Below the pieces are notes generated by a model that worked only from the letters and a program-made list of their open reading frames with translations, ran no database searches and was not told where the DNA came from. Both the position numbers and the translations under genes were made by a program. DNA of 64,000 nt from Cherax quadricarinatus (lineage: Eukaryota > Arthropoda > Malacostraca > Decapoda > Parastacidae): the NCBI RefSeq assembly GCF_038502225.1, contig NC_091301.1, forward strand, positions 15,787,617 through 15,851,616. Direction: 5' to 3'. This document shows positions 22,247-31,372 of this stretch, piece after piece (positions within the stretch are counted from its first letter, which is position 1; each line of letters opens with the position of its first letter).

Positions 22247-22495
22247 CGGACTGGTGGTATTGTTGGTACTGGGGGGGGGGATTTTTTTTCCGGCATTAGT
22301 ATCTGTATCTGTTGGTTTGGAGTGGAGGCCATCGACTGTGGTTCCACTCCAGGAATGACTGGATTTGGTGTACGATTTCTGCCATTTCCTGCCAGTTTTT
22401 TTTCCTTCCTGGCACTAAAAAACCTCTCCCTTTTTAGTGGCTGTGGCTACCCAGGTTTTCCCATGGCCTGGATGTTTTGTATCTTTTTGTCCCCT

Positions 22496-22828
22496 TTAGA
22501 TGGTGTGCTGGCAGTTTAAGTTACAGCACAGTCTTTCCTGTACTGAAGAGGTACACATTTCAGGGTGAAAAAGCTTACAGGAAGGGAGTTTGCATTTTCC
22601 TGTTGTCATATGGGCACGGCATTTTCTAGGGTGGTCATAGTTGCAGGTCCCATCTGTTTTTCCAGATTTCCCATGCCTGCAGATACCAAGTGCATAGTAT
22701 GTGCACAGGCTTGGTTTCCGTTTGCCTTGGGTTTCTGTGACTGTATTCCCTGTTGGTGCATGTTGACCTGTCTTATTCCTATCCTCCCTAGCACCAACAA
22801 TGGAGCTCCCACCAGTTGTTTTTGGCAA
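22496..22828 (-). pseudogene. LINE-A N-terminal CCCH zinc-finger region
   Basis: The 110-residue frame reads CTYYALGICRHGKSGKTDG then TCNYDHPRKC, giving C-x7-C-x11-C-x3-H. It continues AHMTTGKCKLPSCKLFHP, giving C-x8-C-x4-C-x3-H, with a third partial Cys cluster. CCCH fingers bind RNA in cellular proteins. Here they sit about 80 codons before the endonuclease in the same orientation, so they likely form the RNA-binding part of the element's protein. Stops now separate them from the endonuclease. Confidence 0.75.
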
Positions 22829-22900
22829 TATATCCTCACTATTGCTAGTGGAGTCCTCTTGTTTGCTATTTCTTGTGGTATTTTTAGTTTACAGTATAAT

Positions 22901-23606
22901 TAGTTTTTTGGGATAATAGGTGAGCATAGTGATACCAGAAGCTGTTAACTGCCAGGATGGCGGGAAATGCTGTTGTTTCCTACCATGATATGATTCATGT
23001 GGTCCAAACATTTTAATGTATATGTCTGCTATTCGAATCCATTGTGATTCACTTGTCCCATGAATTATATGTTTTAATAATTATATAAAAAAAATTTGAT
23101 CACGTAGCATTTTCAGTGTTTATCATGACAGTATTCATGTCACGTGTTCTATCAGTAATACTAAGTATACCTAATTCTTTCCTCATATTAAGTATTTTGA
23201 TGGTTATAGGATAGCCAAGAAAAAGAGTGTTTTATTTTATTTTTCTAAGTCTTCCAGTTGTCCTGCTGTGTTGCAGGACTATTGATATGTGTCCTGTAAA
23301 TATCTAGGTATTATTGTTCTTTGTATATTAACATCTGTGAATGAAATTAAACAGCAATGTAAAGACAAACTTAAAGCTTTCAGAACTGTTCTAGGGTGCA
23401 GTCCTATGATGGGAATGTTAGACCTGCCAGAGAAGTGGTAGGGACAGAATCCATACATAGTTTTAAGAATAGGTATGACAGAGTTCACGCTGTCATGTAG
23501 GGGGGTAATGATTAGGGGAATATGGGGGGTAAGAGGAGGGAGTCAGTAGGCAGGGGACAGGCAGGCGAAGTGGTAGGAGAGATGATTAGCAGAGGTTGGT
23601 AGGTAA
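22901..23606. other. Intergenic, with a weak reverse transcriptase relic
   Basis: Near 23302-23445 the plus strand can be read as KYLGIIV...VNEIKQQCKDKLKAFRT, like the thumb region of a LINE, but too short and broken to classify. The rest shows nothing I can support. Confidence 0.3.
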
Positions 23607-24294
23607 TGTGAGGTCACTGGTGACTACAACTTCACCTCTCATTACTCTACCCACCACTCCACACTACTCACCCTCTCACTACTTTAACTAAACATAAATA
23701 AATGGAGAAAATAACGGGGACAGTGAATATTACTACTCTACTCAAACACAGTTTATTATTAAGTCCTTGTACAATAATATATTTGGGAACAGGAGAACAT
23801 TATTGTGGTTTAGATAAATGGGATGGTATGTATAAGCAGTGAGACAGGGAGTACAATCAACTTGACCAAAATGAATGTAACTTACAATATAGTTCAGAGG
23901 GCAGTTCATCACAGGAACTAAGCCACAGGTCCCAAGACCTACACTGTACGAGTACTGCACCAAGCCAGTACTCTGCCCAATGCCTCCAACAGTCTCCTCC
24001 AGAGACTTCAGCAGCCTTCTCCCGAGCCCTGCACCCCAGCAGCAGCTCCGTTCGAAGTCTCTGCTCAGGAGCTCTGCACCCCAGCAGCAGCTCTGCTCGA
24101 ATCTCCTCTGCTCAGCTGTTCCTTGGGCTTATATCGTGGTCCAAGCACCCTCCACAACCACGTGTACGACCTGACGCCTAGGTCTGATGCTGTCAAGAAC
24201 AAAAGACCTCAGACGTGGGCGTGGCTACAGACGTTTGCCAAGGCAAGGTGTGACCATATAATTGGTTAAATTAGGTCTCCCCAGAGACCTCACA
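23607..24294 (-). mobile_element. Candidate solo LTR
   Basis: The 688-bp segment begins TGTGAGGTC and ends GACCTCACA, the TG...CA with short inverted ends typical of LTRs. Read on the minus strand, it has a TATA-like GATATAAGCC followed by GC-rich leader-like sequence, and later AATAAACTGTG as a polyadenylation signal before a short U5. No internal region or second LTR adjoins it, and I could not find a target duplication. The call is therefore structural only. Confidence 0.5.
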
Positions 24295-24420
24295 AGCCCA
24301 GCTGAACTACATCACAACGCAGCCAAGAGAAAGTGAACCCAAAAGCGGCTATCAGAGAGAAGGGGCCCAGGAACTGAGAATCGATCCCTACAACCATAAT
24401 TAGGCGAGTGCAATTAGTTG

Positions 24421-24450
<30 letters not shown>
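24421..24450. repeat. (CA)n microsatellite at a LINE-B 3' end
   Basis: 15 CA units precede TAGTAGCGACCAGCGAAGAG, a LINE-B 3' segment. An AATTAG.TGA motif of a LINE-B tail lies just before the CA run, so it was probably seeded by that tail. Confidence 0.9.
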
Positions 24451-24456
<6 letters not shown>

Positions 24457-24811
24457 GCGACCAGCGAAGAGGCGGGACCAGGAGCTGTGAATCGACCCCT
24501 GCAACTATAATTAGGTGAGTACAATTACGTGTGAGTACAAATAAGGCTCAAGGGTCAGGGAGAGAGTGGACCTAGTAGTGACCAGTAAAGAGGAGGGGCC
24601 AAGAGCTATGAATCGACCCCCCCTCAAGGAAGGTTCCTTGATGTTGGTGAGGGGCTCTTGATTTAGGGAATTGGATCTGTGCTCCAGTTCCCCGCATTTA
24701 AGCCTGAATGCCTTCCACACTCCCCCCCAGGCGCTGATTATAATAATAATATGAATCGACCCCTTCAACCACAATTAGGTGAGTAAAATTACATGAATAC
24801 ACACACACACA
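24450..24811 (+). mobile_element. LINE-B (CR1-like) 3' ends, two fragments
   Basis: Two successive pieces carry the terminal segment of LINE-B, with TAGTAG.GACCAG, GGGCCAAGAGCT.TGAATCGA and ending AATTAGGTGAGTA followed by a CA run. The second is split by the 129-bp element at 24621-24749. Only the tail of the element is present. Confidence 0.75.
24621..24749 (+). mobile_element. 129-bp short element built from the two ends of the I-type LINE
   Basis: The left half (CTCAAGGAAGGTTCCTTGAT, GAGGGGCTCTTG, GGGAATTGGA) resembles the 5' end of the LINE at 46086 (CTTCAAGG..GGCTCCTTGG, GAGGCTCTTGG, GGAATTAGA). The right end (GCGCTGATTATAATAATAAT) resembles that LINE's 3' end. TATGAATCGACCCC flanks it on both sides (24607-24620 and 24750-24763), a 14-bp target duplication. 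It contains no coding sequence and must use enzymes from a full element. Confidence 0.78.
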
Positions 24812-25109
24812 CATATCCAAAGGTGTAAGGAGGCAAAAACTAGGTGCACTAGAGAATGGAAAAGGTACAGAAGACAAAGGACCCGGGAAAATAAAGAGAT
24901 CAGCCGAAGAGCCAGAAACGAATATGCACAGATAAGAAGGGAGGCTCAGCCACAATATGAAAATGACATAGCATCGAAAGTCAAGTCCGACCAGAAGCTG
25001 TTGTATAGCCACATCAGGAGGAAAACAAGTCAAGGACCAGGTAATCAGGCTGAGGAAGGATGGTGGGGAGTTCACAAGAAATGACCAAGAGGTATGTGAG
25101 GAGCTCAAC

Positions 25110-26078
25110 ATGAGATATAAAGAAGTATTTACAGTGGAAACAGGTAGGACTCCAGGAATTCAGAACAGGGGGGTACACCAACAAGTGCTGGATGAGGTAC
25201 ACATAACCGAGGAAGAGGTGAAGAAGCTGCTATGTGAACTTGATACCTCAAAGGTGGTGGGACCAGACAACATCTCTCCGTGGGTCCTTAGAGAGGGAGC
25301 AGAGATGCTGTGTGTGCCACTAACAAAGATCTTCAACACATCCACTGAAACTGGACAACTACCTGAGGTATGGAAGATGGCAAATGTAGTCCCAATTTTT
25401 AAAAAAAGAGACAGACACGAGGCATTAAACTACAGACCTGTCTCACTAATATGTATAGTATGCAAAGCCGTGGAGAAGATCATCAGGAGGAGAGTGGTGG
25501 AGCACCTGGAAAGAAAAAAAGTGTATAATCGACAACCAGCATGGTTTCAGGGAAGGAAAATCCTGTGTTACAAACCTACTGGAGTTTTATGACAAGATGA
25601 CAGAAGTAAAACAAAAGGGTGGATAGACTACACTTTCTTGGACTGCAAGAAGGCCTTCGACACAGTTCCTCACAAGAGGTTAATGCAAAAGCTAGAGGAT
25701 CAGGCACACATAACAGGAAAGGCACTGCAATGGATCAGAGAATATCTGACAGGGAGGCAACAACGAGTCAAGGTACGTGACGAGGTGTCAGAGTGGGCGC
25801 CTGTGACAAGTGGGGTTCCACAGGGGTCAGTCCTAGGAACTGTGCTGTTTTTGGTATATGTAAATGACATAACGGAAGGGATAGACTCAGAAGTGTCCTT
25901 GTTTACAGATGATGCGAAGTTAATGAGGAGAATTAAATCGGTCGAGGATCAGGCAGAACTACAAAGAGACCTGGACAAGCTACAAGCCTGGTCCAGCAGC
26001 TGGCTCCTTGAATTTAACCCTGCCAAATGCAGTCATGAAGATCGGGGAAGGGCAAAGAAGACTGCGGACAGAGGATAG
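25110..26078 (+). pseudogene. LINE-B reverse transcriptase, frameshifted
   Basis: Motifs: SKVVGPDNISPWVLREGAEM, WKMANVVPIFKKRDRHEALN, YRPVSLICIVCKAVEKII, then after a frameshift near 25560 CKKAFDTVPHKRLMQKL, SGVPQGSVLGTVLFLVYVND and SLFTDDAKLM. The catalytic FADD box reads FTDD here. The NYRPVSL and GVPQGSVLGP-type blocks are characteristic of CR1-like LINEs. Confidence 0.85.
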
Positions 26079-26243
26079 TCTAGGTGGCCAAAGACTGCAA
26101 ACTTCACTCAAGAAAAGAGATCTTGGGGTGAGTATAATACCGAGCACATCGAAGGTGCACTTCAGATAACTGCTGCAGCATGTGGGCGTCTGGCAAACCT
26201 AAGAATAACGTTCCGATATTTCAGTAAGGAATCGTTCAAGACG

Positions 26244-26720
26244 ATGTACACCATATACGTCAGGCCCATGTTGGAGTATGAAGCACCAGTTTGGAATCCA
26301 CACCTGGTCAAGAACGTCAAGAAATTAAAGAAAGTGCAAAGATTTGCACCGAGACTAGTCCCAGAGCTAAGGGGACTGTCCTACGAAGAAAGGTTAAGGG
26401 AAATCGGCCTGACGACACTGGAGGGTTAGGGGAGACAAGAAAACAACATACAAAATACTGCGCGGAATGGACAAAGTGGACAGAGATAGGATGTTCCAGA
26501 GAGGGGACACAGAAACCAGGGGTCACACTTGGAAATTGAAGACCCAGATGAGTCAAAGGGATGTTAGGAAGTATTTCTTCAGTCATAGAGTAGTCAGGAA
26601 GTGGAATAGCCTAGCAAGTGAGGTAGTGGAGGCAGGAACCATACATAGCTTTAAGATGAGCTATGATAAAGGAGAGGACCTAGTAGCACTCAGTGAAGAA
26701 GTGGGGCCAGGAGCTGAGTC
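26244..26720 (+). pseudogene. LINE-B C-terminal domain
   Basis: MYTIYVRPMLEYEAPVWNPH through LVPELRGLSYEERLREIGLT and, after a frameshift, MFQRGDTETRGH and YFFSHRVVRKWNSLASEVVE. The same domain occurs in better frame on the minus strand at 62515-62970. Confidence 0.85.
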
Positions 26721-27068
26721 TCGACCACTGCAACCACAATTAGGTGAGTACACACACACACAGGGCCAAGAGCTGTGAGTCGACCCCTTGAGCCAAATAT
26801 AGGGGAGTACACACACACACAAACGTTCTCGCTACACAAATTCACCCAACACCCAACTCTGTGTTTGTACATTTTCAATATATCGCTTAACAGATGGGAT
26901 AAGCCAAAATTCTACCGTAACTTTTTTTTATCATTCTTCATTTTGAGGTTAATATAATCAACTAAATCCAAGTTGTTGTAAAAAGAACTTCTTTGTTAAG
27001 TTGGCATAAAATGATTTTTCACATTTTCTCGGTGAGTGAGTACGGGAGGGTGGTGTTATGTATAGCAG

Positions 27069-27157
27069 CTCAGAGTAGCGCCCTGCTAGTGGTTGTAGTG
27101 AGTATGGTCCTCGGCCTGTTACAAGATGGCTTCGACGAGCATGTCATCAATCTGCTG
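27069..27157 (+). CDS. Possible tetraspanin-like exon (third membrane segment)
   Basis: Between an AG (TATAGCAG) and a GT (CTG/GTAAAT), the sequence reads SSALLVVVVSMVLGLLQDGF then DEHVINLL. A hydrophobic segment running into an acidic helix is what the third membrane helix and start of the large loop of a tetraspanin look like. It leaves in phase 0, matching the next piece. No first two membrane segments were found, so it may be an exon of a gene with long introns or a relic. Confidence 0.35.
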
Positions 27158-27496
27158 GTAAATTAAACACTACTGGAAGACAAGCCTTCCCGCAGCACTT
27201 GGGTCTTCAACATCATGTTCAACAACTCTAGGCTGGGTATGCGCGTGTGTCTGGGAGTGCTTGCCTTGATACACTTCGTCGCCTACTTTTTCTTTCGGAA
27301 TTTTGGGAATTATTTTCGTCGATCGAGGGTTTATTGGTAAATTTGTATGATGCGGGCAATGATGTTTGCGGACCTCTTGCTAATTTTATTACTCTCAGTT
27401 CTTTGGGTCAATTTTTCACAGTGGTCCGCAGACGAACTAATCCCCTCAGTGCATAAATAATGGATTGTCAAGTCGGACCTCTACTTATTTTCTTAG

Positions 27497-27775
27497 GATA
27501 TCAACAGTGTTATAAATGATATCCAGTACAAGTTAAACTGCTGTGGCCACAGCAGTGGCTATCGCGACTGGAAACAACCCAATGAGACGAAACAGAACAT
27601 CCCTTATTCATGTTGCAGTACCAGTGCACTCATCCCTTGTCCCGTCAACACAGTCACAGAGTTCGAAAAGTTGACGTATACAGCATGGGACGTGACGGTG
27701 GTGCCTGGCTTGATAGACCAGGCTCTGGGCATGAATGTCTCTTGTGTAACTGCTGTCGTCCAACACATCACTTAG
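27497..27775 (+). CDS. Tetraspanin-like large extracellular loop exon
   Basis: After TTTTCTTAG the frame is open for 92 codons. It reads DINSVINDIQYKLNCCGHSS, GYRDWKQ, IPYSCCSTSALIPC and later ALGMNVSC. The CCG followed by YRDW, then PxSCC, a further Cys and a last Cys is the disulphide pattern of the tetraspanin large loop. The length to the first CCG from the preceding candidate exon is shorter than usual, so an exon may be missing. A TGT/GTAACT near 27753 could be the real donor before a fourth membrane exon, which I did not find. It could be a live gene fragment or a pseudogene. Confidence 0.5.
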   Translation, partial: DINSVINDIQYKLNCCGHSSGYRDWKQPNETKQNIPYSCCSTSALIPCPVNTVTEFEKLTYTAWDVTVVPGLIDQALGMNVSCVTAVVQHIT

Positions 27776-28034
27776 ATACACCATAAATATTTCAGAGAGC
27801 TTATATTGATTTTGCTCTAGTTTTACTTTATCGGGAATCTGGCCTTGTCCAGCGTGCACAATTCGACGAAAACCAGAGATCCTTTGGCTGTGACCCCCGC
27901 TAAAGCATTCTTCTTCAACTGGTCTTCTAAACGCCTGTATATACCAAAGGCTTAGCAGCACCACTTAAGAGTGCCTACCTTCAAGCCCTTCTTCTGAGGC
28001 TCTAGTATCATTAATAACCTCAATGGTGGTAGAT

Positions 28035-28560
28035 AAGACACATAGGCAACATTTAGGCAACTTTATTTCAGAACGTTTCGCCTACACAGTAGGTTTCTTC
28101 AGTCGAGTACAGAAAGTAGGCGGGAGCAGTAGAGATGTGAAGACGATGTAATCAGTCCATCACCCTTGAAGTCGTAGATTTGAGGTTATCAGTCCCTCAG
28201 CCTGGAGAAGTTCTGCTCCAAAGTCTGGAACTAACTGAAGATCAAGCGACAGTGTGAGAATTAAATACTGTCGGAAGGAGAGGTGCAGAGTAGTAGTAGT
28301 GAGAATGTAGCCACTGAGAGGTCATGTCCCTCTCAGATCAAACAGTTCTCACTTGAAAAAGTTGTCCAAGGTGTTTTCTCTTCTGTACCAAGATGCCATT
28401 GTGTTGCAGTGTCTGACAGAGTGATTATCAAATGGTATACAATACCGACAGGTTGGTAGATAAGACACATAGGCAACATTTAGGCAACTTTATTTCGAAA
28501 CGTTTCGCCTACACAGTAGGCTTGTTCAGTCGAGTACAGAAAGTAGGTGGGAGCAGTAGA
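28035..28560. repeat. Two copies of a GTTTCGCC arm repeat
   Basis: Two copies of GATAAGACACATAGGCAACA with ACGTTTCGCCTACACAGTAG and TTCAGTCGAGTACAGAAAGT occur near 28033-28110 and 28455-28545, about 420 bp apart in the same orientation. They are related to the arms of the inverted repeat at 13372-13619. Confidence 0.8.
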
Positions 28561-28639
28561 GATGTGAAGACGATGTGAAGAGATGTGAAGGAGCTCCCTT
28601 TACAGGCGACGGAAAAGAATAACAGAGCGGCTAAAAGAG

Positions 28640-28915
28640 GTCAATATATCTGATCCCCAAGCACAAATAGCATAGGTGAGGTATGGATAAATAAGTGAGT
28701 GGTATAGTGTGAGAAGGGCATTTTGCGGCACGTAGTATCGTATCTTGGAGAGGATCCCAACCGTTTTGGATACTTTTTTGGTTATATGCTGGATATGGGT
28801 GCTGAAATTCAGGTTGTTGCCTAGGAATTTGCCCCCATTATTTCTGGTAATTAGAGTGTTGTCAATCTTTATGTTAATTTGTGCATCTCCTGCTCTGCTA
28901 CCAAACATAATATAG
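28640..28915 (-). pseudogene. LINE-C C-terminal domain
   Basis: MFGSRAGDAQINIKIDNTLI, GGKFLGNNLNFSTHIQHITK and YYVPQNALLTLYHSLIYPYL then TYAICAWG form the region that follows the reverse transcriptase core. It is separated from the rest by the insert at 28916-29823. Confidence 0.8.
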
Positions 28916-29823
28916 GGGAGGGGAAGGGCGTGTGTAGTAAACAGTGACCCTCTCATAACGCCTTGCCCCTGCCCGTCTCCCCCGCCTCACCCACCCAACT
29001 CCCAGCGCCACCCCATCTATAGAGGGTACTTCTCCCCTAACCCACGATGTCAGCGATGACACTGCAGGGAGTGCCGGGCTCACAGGAACTTCCACTACAG
29101 GGACAGCATCGTGGAGTTCGACTGCGAGGCAGCTGTCAGGTGTGCCACAGGCAGTGTGTACTCAGTTCCTCAAGCTTCAACATCCGTGCACACGAGGGCC
29201 TGGGATCTTCAGTCAACTTGGCGTCCAGCAGGACGTTGCCATGTCCCTTGGACAGCTCTCCATCGGGCTGCTAACGGAGCCACTGGCTTCTTGGACCTCT
29301 TGGGGAGGGTCGATGGTGCTCGTGCAAGTAGCAGATCCCAGGGCAACTTGCTGCTGTTTGCAATGGCTGTCTGCCGAGGAGAGACAGGCACCTAGCAACA
29401 TCTGTTGTTGGGGCAATGGATGAATTCCCTGCTATGTTTGTTAACTGCTCATTACTCTGTAATTTGTCTATGATTGTAATCATGTGATAACGTGTTGATC
29501 ATTCATTACCTTTGAAACTTGTCATGATCTTGACCAGCTCTACCTGGAGCTCATTACCTTTGTAAATTCTCATGATTAATGTGTTTATGATTCATTACCT
29601 TTGCAATTATTCATGAGTGTGACCAGCTCTACCTGGAGCTCATTACCTTTGTAACTTGGTCATGATTATGACCAGATCTAGTTCATTACCTTTGTAACTT
29701 GCTCAGCTATCAAAACTTTGGAGTCCAGTCCCTGGACCAATTATGTACCTCTGTAATCTTTTGACTACCGCCCACAGGATGGGTATGGGGTGCATAATAA
29801 ACATATTAAACTGAAACTGAAAC
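28916..29823 (+). mobile_element. 0.9-kb insertion in LINE-C ending in a LINE 3' UTR
   Basis: The right part (29430-29826) is the 3' UTR repeat seen at 14670-15355, ending in (AAACTG)n. The left part (28920-29427) is G+C rich with open frames up to 94 codons, including DSIVEFDCEAAVRCATGSVY, that I do not recognise. It could be the coding 3' end of an unknown retrotransposon or captured host sequence. Confidence 0.55.
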
Positions 29824-30476
29824 TCAGTGTTAAGCGTAAGTTTATTGGCTGTCATCCAAGTCGATATTTTAATCAGCTCCTCATTCACAATGGTGTTGAG
29901 GGTGGCAAGATTAGGGTGAGAGATGACATAAGTCGTGTCATCAGCAAAGAGAATGGGTTTCAGGTGTTGGGATACGTTTGGAAGGTCATTGATGTATGTG
30001 AGGAAGAGCAGGGGACCAAGGACACTTCCCTGCGGAACTCCAGTATCAAGTGGCCGTGTTGCTGATGCTGTGTCTTTAATGGTGACGTACTGATACCTAT
30101 TAGTAATGTAAGATTTGAAATAAGCAAGCGCATGGCCTCTTATACCATAATGGTCAAGTTTGTGGAGTAGGATGTCGTGGTCTACTGTGTCAAAAGCTTT
30201 TCTTAGGTCAATAAAAATTCCTAGTGGATATTCCTTATTTTCCAATGCTGTGTAAAGCAGATCTAGCATTTTTATGATTGCATCATTGGTGCTTTTATTT
30301 TTCCTGAATCCAAATTGGCAGGGGTTGAGTATGTTTTGAGCCGTTATAAATGAATACAGTCTCCTGTGCACGAGTTTCTCAAAGATTTTGGATAGCAATG
30401 GTAAGTTAGATATTGGCCTATAGTTGTTTAAGTCTGTAGGGTCACCACCTTTATGTACTGGTGTAACCCTTGCCAT
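29703..30476 (-). pseudogene. LINE-C reverse transcriptase core
   Basis: MARVTPVHKGGDPTDLNNYR and PISNLPLLSKIFEKLVHRRL begin the fingers. FRKNKSTNDAIIKMLDLLYT, FIDLRKAFDTVDHDILLHKL (motif A), TGVPQGSVLGPLLFLTYIND (motif B) and LFADDTTY (motif C) follow, then WMTANKLTLN. Beyond that the frame runs into the later insert. The catalytic Asp residues are intact within this piece. Confidence 0.88.
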
Positions 30477-31372
30477 CTTGAGTAGTTTCGGGAAGGTGCT
30501 AGTCTCTAGTGACTTGTTAAAAAGTAATGAAATAGCATGCGAAAGGACATGGGCCGCTCGCTTGTACAGTAGTGGTGGGACATGAGACAGATTCCCCGAG
30601 TTATTTTTAAGTGACTTTATAATCTCAGTGACTTCCGTGGGCTCAGTTGGTGCAAGATAGAAGGAATTAGGGAAATTCCCATCTAGGTAGTCCCCGGCAT
30701 GGGCATTGGTATGTGGGATTTTACTGGCGAGATTAGATCCTATGGTTGAGAAAAAGTCGTTTATCTTGTTAGCTGTGTCAGTGGGATGTAGTGGTGTTTC
30801 ATTAGGTTTAGTTAGGACAATATTCTTGGTTTTTCTCAGTTTGTCGGTCCCTAGAATCTGAGAGAGTGTTTTCCAGGTCTTTTTTTATATCTCCTCTAGT
30901 GTCTGTGAATCTGCTGGAGTAGTATAGTTGTTTGGCTTTCTTTATTACTTTGGTGAGAGCTGATGAATAGTGTTTAAGAATATCTTTGTGTATTAAGCCC
31001 TGTCTATATTGCTTTTCATATTGGTGTTTCTTGTCAATGGATTTCAGAATGGTGCTGGTTAGCCATGGGCAACCAAGCCGTTTGTTTGTGATCTGTTTTG
31101 TTTTTATAGGACAATGTTTGTTGTATAGTCTAAGTAATTTGTTAAGAAAAATGTCTGTCCAGTCATCAATAACATTGGCCTTGGAGAATTCTGTAGGCCA
31201 ATCAACAGTCTCTAGGTCAGCTGTGAACTTCCTTACTGAGGCCTCGTCATGGAGTCTAAATGAGACTTTGTTGTATTCAAGTGGTGGTTTACTAATGTTT
31301 GTCAGGAGGAAGGTAGGGTAGTGGTCTGTAGTGCTATCTGTGATTATCCCTGATTTAAGGGGGGCTAGTATA

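Larger units (their letters stand above)
19200..22900 (-). mobile_element. LINE-A copy 4, nearly full length
   Basis: Read on the minus strand, it has CCCH zinc fingers (22828-22496), a linker, an endonuclease (22246-21720), a linker with a nonsense codon near 21424, reverse transcriptase and C-terminal domain (21366-19234), and the family 3' end at 19200. The 5' limit near 22900 is uncertain. The motifs place it near the CR1/jockey-type non-LTR elements. Confidence 0.85.
24815..26760 (+). mobile_element. LINE-B (CR1-like), 5'-truncated
   Basis: It begins in the linker before the reverse transcriptase (REWKRYRRQRTRENKEISRR), runs through reverse transcriptase and C-terminal domain with several frameshifts, and ends AATTAGGTGAGTA followed by CACACACA. 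The endonuclease is not present. Confidence 0.85.

Noticed and set aside
27608..27964. 118-codon minus frame
   Set aside because: It overlaps the better-supported plus-strand tetraspanin-like exon and has no recognisable features.
29047..29423. Overlapping 60-94 codon frames as host genes
   Set aside because: The G+C-rich sequence lies inside an insertion with a LINE tail. No domain is recognised, so it is reported as an unknown part of the insert.
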